NCBI RefSeq assembly: GCF_020148005.1
Contig: NZ_JAGXFD010000001.1
Span: 10,011 to 74,010 of the forward strand
Origin: Modicisalibacter tunisiensis
GTDB lineage: Bacteria > Pseudomonadota > Gammaproteobacteria > Pseudomonadales > Halomonadaceae
Direction of reading: 5' to 3'
Length of the DNA: 64,000 nucleotides
Position 1 is the first letter of the stretch. The number at the start of each line of letters is the position of its first letter. Under the pieces are notes generated by a model. The model had not been told where the DNA came from and searched no databases. It was given only the letters and a program-made list of their open reading frames with translations. The position numbers and the translations under genes were made by a program. Of this stretch, positions 27,063 to 35,014 are shown in pieces.

Positions 27063-28089
27063 CCTGATTACGCATGTTGATCAGCTACCACGTCGGCCCG
27101 GGCCTATACTGGAATCATATGGACGGTCAAGGAGTTAGTGCCATGGCTCGCAACCTCATCCAGTTCCAGTCCGGCCTGTCGTTGCCGGCGTTTCTCGACC
27201 AGTACGGCACCGAAGCGCAGTGCCGGTCGGCCCTCTTCCAGCATCGCTGGCCCAAGGGATTCGTGTGTCCCGACTGCGGCAACACCACCGGCTGCCAGCT
27301 TGCGCGCGGGCTGTACCAGTGCCATCACTGCCATCACCAGACCTCGCTGACTGCCGGGACCATCTTCCACGCCACGCATCTGCCGCTCACCACTTGGTTT
27401 CTGGCCATCTACCTGCTGACCCAACGCAAGAATGGTCTCTCAGCGCTGCAGCTGTCCCGCGAGCTCGGCGTCAGCTACAACACCGCCTGGAAGCTCAAGC
27501 ACAAGCTCTTGCAGGTCATGTATGAGCGCAACCAGGGAGAGACGCTCACCGGACGCATCGAGATCGATGATGCCTACCTGGGCGGCGAACGGCCGGGAAA
27601 GCGCGGGCGCGGCGCTGAGCACAAGTTCCCGTTCGTCGCCGCGGTGCAGACCGATGACGATGGCCATCCTCTGCGCGTCCAGCTGCGTCGCGTGAGCGGT
27701 TTTACCCGCGCCGAGGTGCGCCGCTATGCCCAGGTCGCCATCGCGCCCGGCAGTCGGGTGGTCAGCGATGGCCTGGGGTGTTTCCGGGCCTTCGAGTCGC
27801 CGGTCTACACCCATGAGCGCTTCATTACTGGCGGTGGCCGTGCCAGCGCACAGATCCCCGCCTTCAATTGGGTCAACACCGTGCTGGGCAACGTCAAGAA
27901 CGCCATCACCGGCAGCTACCATGCCATTCGTGGCCAACATGTGCCGCGCTACTTGGCTGAGTTCGAGTACCGCTTCAATCGGCGCTATGACCTCACGGCC
28001 ATGATCCCGCGCTTTCTGACGGTGGCGGCGAGAACACCGCCGATGCCTTACCGGCTCCTGAAGCTGGCTGAGCCATATACGTAATCAGG
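27063..28089 (+). mobile_element. IS1595-family insertion sequence (ISXO2-like)
   Basis: The 1027-bp element carries one transposase gene and imperfect 23-bp terminal inverted repeats (27063-27085 and 28067-28089, 19 of 23 matching, both starting CCTGATTACG at the outer edge). The 8-bp target duplication typical of the family is not visible, so the flanks may have been rearranged. Its right end joins directly to a truncated Rpn gene tail; its left end lies 35 bp before the S-layer-like gene. Confidence 0.85.
27143..28084 (+). CDS. IS1595-family (ISXO2-like) transposase
   Basis: 313 aa, intact. An N-terminal zinc ribbon (VCPDCGNTTG ... YQCHHCHHQTSLTAGT, about 39-75) precedes the DDE-type core, with IEIDDAYLGGERPGKRGRG, a SDGLGCF segment and the asparagine-rich HAIRGQHVPRYLAEFEYRFN tail typical of ISXO2. 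Start ATG at 27143 with AAGGAG upstream. It looks functional. Confidence 0.93.
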   Translation: MARNLIQFQSGLSLPAFLDQYGTEAQCRSALFQHRWPKGFVCPDCGNTTGCQLARGLYQCHHCHHQTSLTAGTIFHATHLPLTTWFLAIYLLTQRKNGLSALQLSRELGVSYNTAWKLKHKLLQVMYERNQGETLTGRIEIDDAYLGGERPGKRGRGAEHKFPFVAAVQTDDDGHPLRVQLRRVSGFTRAEVRRYAQVAIAPGSRVVSDGLGCFRAFESPVYTHERFITGGGRASAQIPAFNWVNTVLGNVKNAITGSYHAIRGQHVPRYLAEFEYRFNRRYDLTAMIPRFLTVAARTPPMPYRLLKLAEPYT

Positions 28090-28190
28090 TCAGGTTTTGA
28101 GCGGTCGCGCGCTTGGTCTTTTCAACCCCCACCTGCTCACCTTCTTGGCGCTCCTTCTTCGCCCAGTTCTCTAAGTTTTCTGCCAACATG
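28090..28190 (-). pseudogene. Rpn-family gene fragment cut by the IS1595 element
   Basis: Read on the minus strand this gives MLAENLENWAKKERQEGEQ, then VGVEKTKRATAQNLT. It matches the C-terminal third of the Rpn protein at 21956-22918 almost word for word. It stops exactly at the IS end, and the part upstream of the methionine is missing. It is a remnant, not a gene. Confidence 0.75.
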
Positions 28191-28204
28191 TAGGTATGGC
28201 TGCC

Positions 28205-28486
28205 TCAGTGCTGCGACTCTCGCCGGAGTCGGGAAACATCCTGAATGGGAAACCCAGTGATCTCTGAGATCATCTGGTCATCCATCTCTGTCCGCATAAT
28301 CAGGTTATGAGCCGTTTCACGCTGAGTTTCCACACGACCCTCAGCTCGCTCTTTCTGTGCCCAATTCTCCAGATTCTCTGCCAACATGTCTTTGTCCTCC
28401 ACCAAACTGTTGAGCTGCTCCAGATTGACCTCGGCACCGAGCCGCTGCAGGTGTCGCAGTATCCAGTGTGTAGTGGCTTTAAGCAC
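28205..28486 (-). pseudogene. Second Rpn-family C-terminal fragment
   Basis: 93 codons open from a GTG. The text RHLQRLGAEVNLEQLNSLVED, then DMLAENLENWAQKERAEGR, aligns with residues about 225-320 of the Rpn protein at 22 kb and reaches a natural C-terminus (SRLRRESQH). The nuclease domain is absent. It could be expressed as a small C-terminal protein, as is known for some Rpn genes with internal starts, but a truncated pseudogene is the simpler reading. Confidence 0.6.
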
Positions 28487-28566
28487 TCAACCCGTGACGA
28501 TGCCCTGCCGCATCGGCATAGGTACGAGTCTACAGTGGAAGCAATGCCCCCTAGTGACGCGCCACG

Positions 28567-28884
28567 TCAGTGCTTGAACAGCTCATCAAGGGTATCGACA
28601 GTCAGTATTTCATCTGTCCATGCTTCCAACCGCTTGGTGTCCGCTGCCTCTAGCATTTCACCTATCCAACCGGGCAATTCACCGAAGCGCCTGCTCAGTA
28701 GACGCTGCAGAACACGACGTTCACCTGTCATCTCTCCTTCACGCTTCGCGTCGTTCAGCAGAGACACTTCATCCCGCAGCGCCCGCTCCCGAACGAAGGC
28801 CAGGCGGCGGGTCTCTTCATCGGCGCTGAGCTCGCGGGTACGGCTCATCGCTTCCCTGGCCACCTCAGTGCTTGAAAAGTTCAT
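28567..28884 (-). pseudogene. Orphan alternative C-terminal tail of the neighbouring PDDEXK protein
   Basis: Up to 105 aa. Its first half (SRTRELSADEETRRLAFVRE, then RALRDEVSLLNDAKREGE) is almost identical to residues about 200-245 of the intact protein immediately upstream (28865-29734). The second half differs (RRFGELPGWIGEMLEAADTK versus KMKFGELPEWAQHRLEQANSD), and both end DELFKH. It lacks the nuclease domain. It looks like a displaced or reserve tail cassette formed by a partial duplication. Confidence 0.6.
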
Positions 28885-29137
28885 CGATAGAATTGGCTAT
28901 CAAAATTTTCGCAGACCATTCATTTATTTGGTCGCTGTTTGCCTGTTCCAGACGATGCTGCGCCCACTCTGGCAATTCTCCAAACTTCATTTTAACGAGC
29001 TTGGCAAACAAATGGGCCTCGCCTTCTCGCCGTGCATCATTCAGCAGAGACACTTCATCCCGCAGCGCCCGCTCCCGAACGAAGGCCAGGCGGCGGGTCT
29101 CTTCATCAGCGCTGAGCTCGCGGATACGGCTCATCGC
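28754..29137. repeat. 98-bp direct repeat pair within the Rpn/PDDEXK tail duplication
   Basis: 28754-28851 and 29040-29137 match at 96 of 98 positions and are 286 bp apart, about one C-terminal cassette. The repeat encodes the conserved helix SADEETRRLAFVRERALRDE. It is long enough to support homologous recombination that would exchange the tail of the intact gene for the orphan tail. Confidence 0.88.
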
Positions 29138-29734
29138 CTTCTTGACCGGTTCATGGGCAACATTGGCCATGGTGAGTTCCTCCTGCCAGTGCTTGAAGAA
29201 GGTGATCCAGGCGCGTAGCGGGCCTTCCGGCAAGCCCAGGCGATCCGCCTTGTTGAGTTCGATCAGGTTCATCTGCAGGATGTTCCCCAGCGAGATATCG
29301 GGCTGGCGTTCGTCGCGCATCTCGAAGCGCCAGACCGCTTGCTCACGCTCGGCCTCCGTCCCTGTGAACAGATCGAAGTCCAGCAGGTGCAATCCCACCG
29401 AGGCACGCAGCTCCTGATAGTCCTCGCCCCCGCTCAGCTGAGTCCCCAGCGTGCGGGCCAGATAAAACAATCCCCGCTTGTGCCAGGCACCGTAGCGGCG
29501 TACCTGCACCTCGACATTGTAGCAATGGCCGTCGCCATCACGGGCCAGCACGTCCAGGATGATGTACTTGCCGGTCAGCTCGTTCGGCTCGATGTTGGGA
29601 TTGAGAATCTCCACCGAAGCGATGTCGGGCAGGTCCGGGCGCAAATCGTTGATCAGATCGACCAGCAGATCCGGGGCTTCAGCAAACAACCGCTTGAACA
29701 CGTAGTCGTTGGTGGGATCGAGTAGCTCGCTCAT
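28865..29734 (-). CDS. PDDEXK-family nuclease/putative transposase (Rpn-like, PF12784 type)
   Basis: 289 aa. It opens LLDPTNDYVFKRLFAE, followed by VEILNPNIEPNELTGKYIILDVLARDGDGHCYNVEVQ, the D...E-x-Q core of this PD-(D/E)XK subfamily, then YLARTLGTQLSGGEDYQEL and an all-helical tail. Start ATG follows GGAG. The likely activity is DNA cleavage; the biological role is unclear, with defence or recombination suggested for relatives. An orphan alternative tail lies directly downstream and shares 98 bp with it. It belongs to a different Rpn subgroup from the 22 kb copy. Confidence 0.85.
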   Translation of the reverse strand: MSELLDPTNDYVFKRLFAEAPDLLVDLINDLRPDLPDIASVEILNPNIEPNELTGKYIILDVLARDGDGHCYNVEVQVRRYGAWHKRGLFYLARTLGTQLSGGEDYQELRASVGLHLLDFDLFTGTEAEREQAVWRFEMRDERQPDISLGNILQMNLIELNKADRLGLPEGPLRAWITFFKHWQEELTMANVAHEPVKKAMSRIRELSADEETRRLAFVRERALRDEVSLLNDARREGEAHLFAKLVKMKFGELPEWAQHRLEQANSDQINEWSAKILIANSIDELFKH

Positions 29735-29837
29735 GGAAACTCCTATCGTCAGGGCAATATTCTACCACGGCACCATTTGTCAAGCGCTATCACCCACGGC
29801 TTCCCCTTCAAGCTATTTGCCCACTACATCAAAAAAA

Positions 29838-29892
29838 TACGCTCTCTCGACACCCCACCCCACGGCGCCGAGCCAGGCAGCCGTGAGGTGGG
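29838..29892 (-). terminator. Possible terminator of the RadC-YqaJ gene group
   Basis: Downstream of the RadC gene on the minus strand a 13-bp stem with one mismatch (29854-29866 pairing with 29880-29892) is followed about 10-15 bases later by a run of T. The distance between stem and T-run is longer than usual, so the call is tentative. No other gene is seen in 29735-29958. Confidence 0.35.
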
Positions 29893-29958
29893 ACGGGAGG
29901 TGAGCGGGCCAGCCGCCCAGGTGGGTGGCGGCGAGTGCCGCGAGCGATGCGGATGACC

Positions 29959-30486
29959 CTACAGCCACCCACGTTCGGCGAACGACACATAGCCCTCGTG
30001 ACCGACCACCACATGGTCCAGCACACGGATGTCCACCAGACCCAGGGCCTCCTGAAGCCGCTGGGTGATGCGCCGGTCGGCATCGCTGGGCTCGGGATCG
30101 CCACTGGGGTGGTTGTGGACCAGGATCACGGCAGCGGCGTTGTGGTCGATGGCGTGCTTGATCACCTCGCGGGGATAGACGCAGGCGGCATCGAGGGTGC
30201 CGCGAAACAGCTCATCGAAGGCGATCAGCCGGTGCCGGGTGTCCAGGCAGAGGATGCCGAAGACTTCGTGCGGGTAGTCGAGCATCAGGGTCTGCAGGCA
30301 GCGATGGACCTCGTCGGGACGCCCGAGTTGGGTGCCCTTGCTGAGCCGCTTGCGGGCGATCAGCTTGGCCAGGTGCAGCAGCTGGGCGTCGGTGACGTCG
30401 CCCGTGACGCGGTAGGTGCCGGGCTGCTCCCCGGCCATCAGCCAGGGGAAGCCCGCGTCAGAAACGTGAGTAGTCGCGAGAGTCAT
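29959..30486 (-). CDS. RadC-like JAB-domain protein (short mobile-element type)
   Basis: 175 aa from the ATG at 30486 with AAGGAG. The JAMM metalloprotease-like motif is intact: HNHPSGDPEPSDAD with H124, H126 and D137. The helix-hairpin-helix region of chromosomal RadC is missing, which is usual for copies on integrative elements and plasmids. RadC is not proven to act in repair; the fold is that of a zinc peptidase or deubiquitinase. It is last of four same-strand genes with DUF932, a metal-binding protein and YqaJ, a set often seen on genomic islands. Confidence 0.85.
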   Translation of the reverse strand: MTLATTHVSDAGFPWLMAGEQPGTYRVTGDVTDAQLLHLAKLIARKRLSKGTQLGRPDEVHRCLQTLMLDYPHEVFGILCLDTRHRLIAFDELFRGTLDAACVYPREVIKHAIDHNAAAVILVHNHPSGDPEPSDADRRITQRLQEALGLVDIRVLDHVVVGHEGYVSFAERGWL

Positions 30487-30519
30487 ACGGGATCTCCTTG
30501 TCATGATGGGTCGTGGGAG

Positions 30520-31329
30520 TCAGGCGGCGATCTCGCCCTGCTTGAGCGCGGCGAAGTGCTCGGTGAGCGTCCACAGCGCGCGGTTGAGGCGCACGTCCTC
30601 GGTGACGCTGTGGATGGGCCGGGTACGGGTGGCCCGGCCCGAACGGGAGCGGCCCCGCAAGCCGCCCTTGAAGAGGTTTTCCTGGGTGCGGTTGAACACG
30701 CTCCACAGGCTGCCGTTGGCATCTTCCGAGCGACGAGCTTCGAGGATGTCGCCCGGCTGCACGGGGCTGGTGGCCTGCCAGTCGTCGCCGTAGCGCAGCG
30801 ACAGCGCGGCCTCGGCGAACAGCTGAGCCTCGCTCTGACTGACCAGGGTGGACTGGAAGGCCTCGACGCCCTCGGCGATGCGCGGCACCTGATGACTGAG
30901 CTGGATCGAGCCGTCGAGGATCTCGTCAACGACGTGCTTGCCGTGACGCACGCGGATACCGCCCACGTCACCTACCGGGGTGACCATGCCGTTGAGGCAC
31001 ACCAGCCGGAACAGCCCCAGGTCGAGCTGGAATGCGGCACTGCGGTCGTGGCTGTTGGTCAGCACCAGTTCGGTGACACTGTCGCCCACGGTGATCTGGC
31101 GATCGGGGTCCTGGCGGAAGCGGATCAGGTGGCGGGCGACCTCGCGGCGCTCCATCTGGCGAACATGGGTCTGCTGGGCCCGCACCGGGTACCAGCCCTC
31201 GCGTTGCAGGGCATCGACCACATTGATGGTGGGCACGAAGCCATAGCGCTCGGAGACGGCTTGATCGGGTTGCTGGGCGAAGATGGCGGGGGCGGCGCGA
31301 TGCAGTTGGTCGTGAGTGAGAATACGCAT
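30520..31329 (-). CDS. DUF932 family protein
   Basis: 269 aa, ATG at 31329 after AAGGAG. It matches the phage/plasmid-associated DUF932 family in layout: SERYGFVPTINVVDAL near the N-terminus, then LTNSHDRSAAFQLDLGLFRLVCLNGM and a basic segment RSRSGRATRTR late in the protein. The function is unknown. The family usually travels with recombination genes on mobile elements. It lies 33 bp before RadC in the same transcriptional direction. Confidence 0.8.
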   Translation of the reverse strand: MRILTHDQLHRAAPAIFAQQPDQAVSERYGFVPTINVVDALQREGWYPVRAQQTHVRQMERREVARHLIRFRQDPDRQITVGDSVTELVLTNSHDRSAAFQLDLGLFRLVCLNGMVTPVGDVGGIRVRHGKHVVDEILDGSIQLSHQVPRIAEGVEAFQSTLVSQSEAQLFAEAALSLRYGDDWQATSPVQPGDILEARRSEDANGSLWSVFNRTQENLFKGGLRGRSRSGRATRTRPIHSVTEDVRLNRALWTLTEHFAALKQGEIAA

Positions 31330-31434
31330 GGGCAAATCTCCTTATTGGTCAACCACGGCATAACGGCCCGCGGCTACCAGGCAGCGGGCGTCGTTAGGCA
31401 ATGGCAGGTAGCGGTGAGAAACGACGTCGAGCGC

Positions 31435-32409
31435 TCAGGCTCGCTTGGCTTGGCGTGCTGCGGGTTGCTGACTATCGTCAGTGGTCGGTGCGGGGGATTC
31501 CGCCTTGTCGGTAGCTTCGGCCTTGCCTGACTGCTGGCTCCTGGCCTGCAGCTTGTCGGCGAGCGTCACCGGGGCATTGGCGTCCGTCCCGCCCGGTAGG
31601 TGAACCGGGGCGTCGGGGTAGAACTCCTCCACCACGTCGGCGGACTCCTCGGCACTGTCCTCGAAGGCCCCGTTGGCGAAGCCCGCCTTGGCGGCCCGAT
31701 CCAGGGCTTTCTGGTCGAAGCCGGTGGCCTCTCGCTCCTGGTCCAGGCGTTGCGCCTCCGAGAGGGTGTCTTCCAGCGTCCAGCCCTCGCGCAGGGTGAT
31801 GTCGACGTAGAAGATCGGGGTGCCACGGCTCTGGCGGGTCGACTTGCCGCGCAGGCGCAGTTCCAGCGGCAGGCAGGCCAGGCGGTTGCCGGAGACCGCC
31901 TTGAAGTAGGCGAGTCGTGCGGCGAGCGTGCGAATCGAGTTGAACCCGGTGGTGCGGAAGATGAAGCTGCCCAGCGGGTCGTCATCGCCGATCAACACGT
32001 TGAGCCGCCCGTAGGGCTTGCAGGCCCCGCCCTGGGCCAGCGGGCAGGCGTCGGGGGCCGGGCACGGCAGCGTCTCCATGCCCTCGCGGGTGCGTCGCTT
32101 GCACTGCTCGCCGTCGCCCACGCACAGCGGGCGTGCGGTCTGGCGGTCGAACAGCGCGTACTCGGCGCGCAGGTTGAGGTCGGGGTCGTTGAACAGCAAC
32201 CGGATGGGAATGCGCCGCAGCTTGCCCTCCTGCTCGCTGCGCAGTGCCTCGTCCAGGGGGTGGCGCAGCCAGCCCTCGCGGGTCTGCAGTTGCGAGGTAA
32301 TGGTGAACTGATCGTCCTTCTGCGGCAGACGCTTGCCGTGATTCTCCACCACCTTGCCGATGGTGATCCGCCCCAGGATGGGCGGGGTGATGGCGAGTCC
32401 CTTGAGCAT
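31435..32409 (-). CDS. Metal-binding protein of mobile elements (recombination directionality factor-like)
   Basis: 324 aa, ATG at 32409 after AGGAGG. It starts GLAITPPILGRITIGKV and contains a cysteine cluster (LCVGDGEQCKR, then LPCPAPDACPLAQGGACKPYG, about residues 95-140) that could bind zinc. TTGFNSIRTL and LPLELRLRGKSTRQS follow. This layout resembles the gp3/recombination directionality factor-like family found beside YqaJ exonucleases on islands. The C-terminal 80 residues are low-complexity. It probably binds DNA, but the role is not established. Confidence 0.68.
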   Translation of the reverse strand: MLKGLAITPPILGRITIGKVVENHGKRLPQKDDQFTITSQLQTREGWLRHPLDEALRSEQEGKLRRIPIRLLFNDPDLNLRAEYALFDRQTARPLCVGDGEQCKRRTREGMETLPCPAPDACPLAQGGACKPYGRLNVLIGDDDPLGSFIFRTTGFNSIRTLAARLAYFKAVSGNRLACLPLELRLRGKSTRQSRGTPIFYVDITLREGWTLEDTLSEAQRLDQEREATGFDQKALDRAAKAGFANGAFEDSAEESADVVEEFYPDAPVHLPGGTDANAPVTLADKLQARSQQSGKAEATDKAESPAPTTDDSQQPAARQAKRA

Positions 32410-32533
32410 GGGAACCTCCTGTCTTTTCAAGTGGTTGCCCCACAACGAAAAACGCCCCAGAACGGCCGGAGAGCCGCGCTGAGGCGTTTCGGTGGATAGG
32501 GATGTCAGGTTTCGAGGGGGATGGGAGAACCGC

Positions 32534-33796
32534 TCAACGACGCACCACGAAGCGCCGTGAGCCGGGATGGGTCTTCAGATAGTCGGCACACAGGCCGGGG
32601 TGATCCTGCTGCAGGGCCCTGGTGTCGAGCCGCGTGGCCGGGGCGGTCTGCTTCCAGCTCAGGCTGCCCGAGGGAAACGTCGCCAGCGTCGCGGTGCCCA
32701 TGGCCTGCTGCAGGCGGTGCTTGAGGCGCAACTCCTCCTTTTTGGCGTCCTCCAGGGTCTGGCGCACCCGTTGCAGGTCGACGAACGCCTGGCTGAGCCC
32801 CACGTCAAGGCTGAAGTCGACGGTCTCGCCGTCATCCTGGGGGAACAGGCTTCGCAGGGCCTGATCCGCCGACTCGCTGCCATCCGCCGGGGGTGGCGTA
32901 TCGCGCTCGACGCAGTCCCAAAACTGGCGCTCCAGGGCGATCAGCTGCGCGATCATCGCCTCGTCACGCTCGATGCGGTGGATCTGCAGTTCGTGGCCCC
33001 CGAGCAGGACCGCCACATCGGCGGCCTGCTGACCGGTGACCGCCAACTGGTGCATCACCTGCAGCTGCACGTACTCGGGCACCCCACTCCTCCACAACCG
33101 GGCGCCGTGAAGCCCGGCCGTCTTGCACTCGAGGATCTGCACGGCGTCGTTGCCGACGATCTCGCGATCCAGGTTGGCGAGCATCCAGGGGTGCTCGACG
33201 TGCTGGAGGATGGCGTTGACCCGCTGCACCCGGTGACCGGTGTGCCGGGCGTAGTGCTCGGCGACCAGCGGTTCGAGGACCTGGCCCCAATGCAGCGGGC
33301 TGGTCAGTTGCGCCTCGGGGGCCGGGTCGGTGGTTTCCGGCTGGCGACCGGTCTTCTCCAGCCACAGCTCGAGTGGGGACTTGTAGGGATGGAGGCCCAC
33401 GGCTGCGGCGGCGTCACTACTGCCGATCCCGCTCTGGCGAATCGACAGCCAGGCCTTGCGATCCAGGGCGCGGGTATCGACCAGGCGCCGGGCCTGATCA
33501 CGATAGCGGCGCTGGGGGCCGTCAGGGCGACGCGGACGCGGGGCTCGCCCCATCGGCATCGAGGAGGGCGACGCTACCCCGCTCTGCTCGATGGCCGCGA
33601 GGACCGAGGCGGTAACGCTGCCCGGCTGGGCTCGGGCGGATAACGAGGACTTGGGCGACTCGGTGGCCTTGGAAGTGGATGCGGCGGTACCGGCTTGAGC
33701 TCCCGAATCGGCACTGGCCGGCAGCCGGGCGGAACGGGCCGCTTCATCCGCGACAACCGGGGACAGCGCGGTGGGACGTGACGTGGGCTGGGTCAT
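32534..33796 (-). CDS. YqaJ-like viral recombinase / lambda-exonuclease family nuclease
   Basis: 420 aa, ATG at 33796 after GGAGAG. Residues about 1-110 are a Pro/Ser/Arg-rich extension. The nuclease core follows: WLSIRQSGIGSSDAAAAVGL, WGQVLEPLVAEHYAR, MLANLDREI and LECKTAG. These contain the glutamate, aspartate and E-x-K residues of the PD-(D/E)XK exonuclease site. Such enzymes resect double-stranded DNA ends for annealing recombination. The C-terminal coiled region (DLQRVRQTLEDAKKEELRLK) is longer than in minimal YqaJ. It is the first gene of the four-gene module; no separate single-strand annealing protein is recognised unless DUF932 plays that part. Confidence 0.85.
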   Translation of the reverse strand: MTQPTSRPTALSPVVADEAARSARLPASADSGAQAGTAASTSKATESPKSSLSARAQPGSVTASVLAAIEQSGVASPSSMPMGRAPRPRRPDGPQRRYRDQARRLVDTRALDRKAWLSIRQSGIGSSDAAAAVGLHPYKSPLELWLEKTGRQPETTDPAPEAQLTSPLHWGQVLEPLVAEHYARHTGHRVQRVNAILQHVEHPWMLANLDREIVGNDAVQILECKTAGLHGARLWRSGVPEYVQLQVMHQLAVTGQQAADVAVLLGGHELQIHRIERDEAMIAQLIALERQFWDCVERDTPPPADGSESADQALRSLFPQDDGETVDFSLDVGLSQAFVDLQRVRQTLEDAKKEELRLKHRLQQAMGTATLATFPSGSLSWKQTAPATRLDTRALQQDHPGLCADYLKTHPGSRRFVVRR

Positions 33797-33893
33797 GATC
33801 TCTCTCCTGAGACACAAACACGGCATAACGGCCCGCTCCCCGAAGGCAGCGGGCTGGGCCGTAACGAATGATTAGTGGATGGGTTATGGACGC

Positions 33894-33947
33894 GCGAAAT
33901 GCGCGGAATGCGCGGAATGCGCGAAATGCGCGGAATGCGCGAAATGC
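33894..33947. repeat. Nine-base tandem repeat (GCGRAATGC x6)
   Basis: Six consecutive 9-mers, alternating GCGAAATGC and GCGGAATGC, lie between the YqaJ gene and the divergent toxin-antitoxin operon. A seventh unit is broken. Read in one frame it would encode Asn-Ala-Arg repeats, but no credible start or partner domain exists. It may be a regulator or replication-type iteron or simply slippage. Confidence 0.85.
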
Positions 33948-33970
33948 GCGGGGAAGACGGCGTGTCCTGA

Positions 33971-34004
33971 TAGACAGACCCTGCCGAAAGATGTACTATG
34001 TACA
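33971..34004 (+). promoter_or_regulatory. Toxin-antitoxin promoter with overlapping palindromic operator
   Basis: The -35 TAGACA (33971-33976) and -10 TACTAT (33994-33999) are 17 bp apart. The -10 is buried in the palindrome TGTACTATGTACA (33992-34004; arms TGTAC/GTACA, 3-bp spacer). A regulator bound there would block RNA polymerase, the usual autoregulation by the antitoxin. The toxin GTG lies about 35 bp downstream. Confidence 0.55.
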
Positions 34005-34038
34005 CCAAGCAAGACACGACCCGAAGGACGCCCCTGAC

Positions 34039-34377
34039 GTGAGTCATGCCATTGAATTTATTGAAACACCGACCTTTACTCGGCAGATCCAGAGCATCGC
34101 GACCGATGAGGAACTGAAGGAGCTTCAGCGCATCCTGATCGCGCAACCCGACAAAGGGGATCTGATCCAGGGCACAGGCGGTCTACGCAAGATTCGCATG
34201 GCATTGCGGCAGCAAGGCAAACAGGGCGGTGCCCGGGTCATCTACTTTCTGGCCACCGCCGAGGTCATCTACCTGATCCTGGCCTATCCCAAAAGCGTGA
34301 AAGACAGCTTGACGTCCGCGGAAAAGGCCGCACTCAAGACCCTGACCCACCAGTTGAAGGGGGAGGTTTCCGAATGA
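34039..34377 (+). CDS. RelE/HigB-like toxin (COG4737 type)
   Basis: 112 aa from a GTG with AAGGA upstream. Typical of the toxins paired with NadS-like antitoxins: FIETPTFTRQIQSIATDEEL, GTGGLRKIRMALRQQGKQGG, ARVIYFLATAEVIYLILAYPK. The basic and aromatic residues of the mRNA-interferase site are present. Translation is coupled to the antitoxin by an ATGA overlap. The open frame runs upstream through the 9-bp repeats, but that part is not coding. Confidence 0.85.
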   Translation: MSHAIEFIETPTFTRQIQSIATDEELKELQRILIAQPDKGDLIQGTGGLRKIRMALRQQGKQGGARVIYFLATAEVIYLILAYPKSVKDSLTSAEKAALKTLTHQLKGEVSE

Positions 34378-34655
34378 GCATTTTTGACGACCTTCAGACA
34401 TCGCTGCAGGAAGCCGTCGACATCAAGCAGGGCAAGACCCGCGCGCGTGTCACACGCCACGAGGTCGCGGATGTGAAAGCCATCCGTGCCGCGCTGCATG
34501 TGTCACAGGCCGAATTTGCCAACGCCATGGGAACCAGCGTGGATACGATCAAGAGCTGGGAGAGCAAGCGTCGCAACCCGACCGGCCTGGCGGCCAAGGT
34601 GCTCGCGACCATTCAGGAAAACCCGGCGTTTTTCAACGAACTGGCGTCGCACTAA
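34374..34655 (+). CDS. NadS-like helix-turn-helix antitoxin
   Basis: 93 aa. The C-terminal Cro/C1-type helix-turn-helix reads IRAALHVSQAEFANAMGTSV, then KSWESKRRNPTGLAAKVL. The N-terminal segment GKTRARVTRHEVADVK is typical of the family. It should neutralise the upstream toxin and repress the promoter at 33971-34004. Its stop overlaps the convergent glycine-rich gene by 4 bp. Confidence 0.87.
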   Translation: MSIFDDLQTSLQEAVDIKQGKTRARVTRHEVADVKAIRAALHVSQAEFANAMGTSVDTIKSWESKRRNPTGLAAKVLATIQENPAFFNELASH

Positions 34656-35014
34656 ATACGCCTGCCCGCCTCCGCCAGGGACGGTTCGCCGTGAGGACGG
34701 AAGGTGTGCGCGCAGGCCAGGCACTGGTGGCTATCGAGCAGACGGGCATCGAGTTGCTGGCCCAGACGGGCACCGGCGAGACCGCCTGCCGTGCCCCCCA
34801 CCAGGCCACCAAAGATCGCCCCGGCCAGGCTACCCACGGTCAGGCCGACCGGCCCGGCCCAGGCACCCACCAGGGCCCCGGTCTCGGCGCCGCTGAGCGC
34901 ACCGGCGGCCCCGCTGGCCGCCCCTGCCGTACCCCCGATCCCTCCGCCAACCTTGCGACCGCGGTGTCGCGCGCGAACCCGCGGCGAGCCACAGCTCGGA
35001 CATGTGAGCGTCAT
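34652..35014 (-). CDS. Glycine-zipper protein with terminal zinc-ribbon cysteines
   Basis: 120 aa, ATG at 35014 after AGGAGG. A CPSC pair at the N-terminus and a CLAC pair at the C-terminus can form one split zinc ribbon. Between them lies a long Gly/Ala-rich segment (GGIGGTAGAASGAAGALSGA and further) with the GxxxG spacing of glycine zippers, hydrophobic enough to associate with membranes. The family is not recognised and no function is proposed. It is convergent with the antitoxin gene. Confidence 0.6.
   Translation of the reverse strand: MTLTCPSCGSPRVRARHRGRKVGGGIGGTAGAASGAAGALSGAETGALVGAWAGPVGLTVGSLAGAIFGGLVGGTAGGLAGARLGQQLDARLLDSHQCLACAHTFRPHGEPSLAEAGRRI

Noticed and set aside
28090-28097. 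8-bp target duplication for the IS1595-type element
   Set aside because: The 8 bp on each side (27055-27062 and 28090-28097) do not match.
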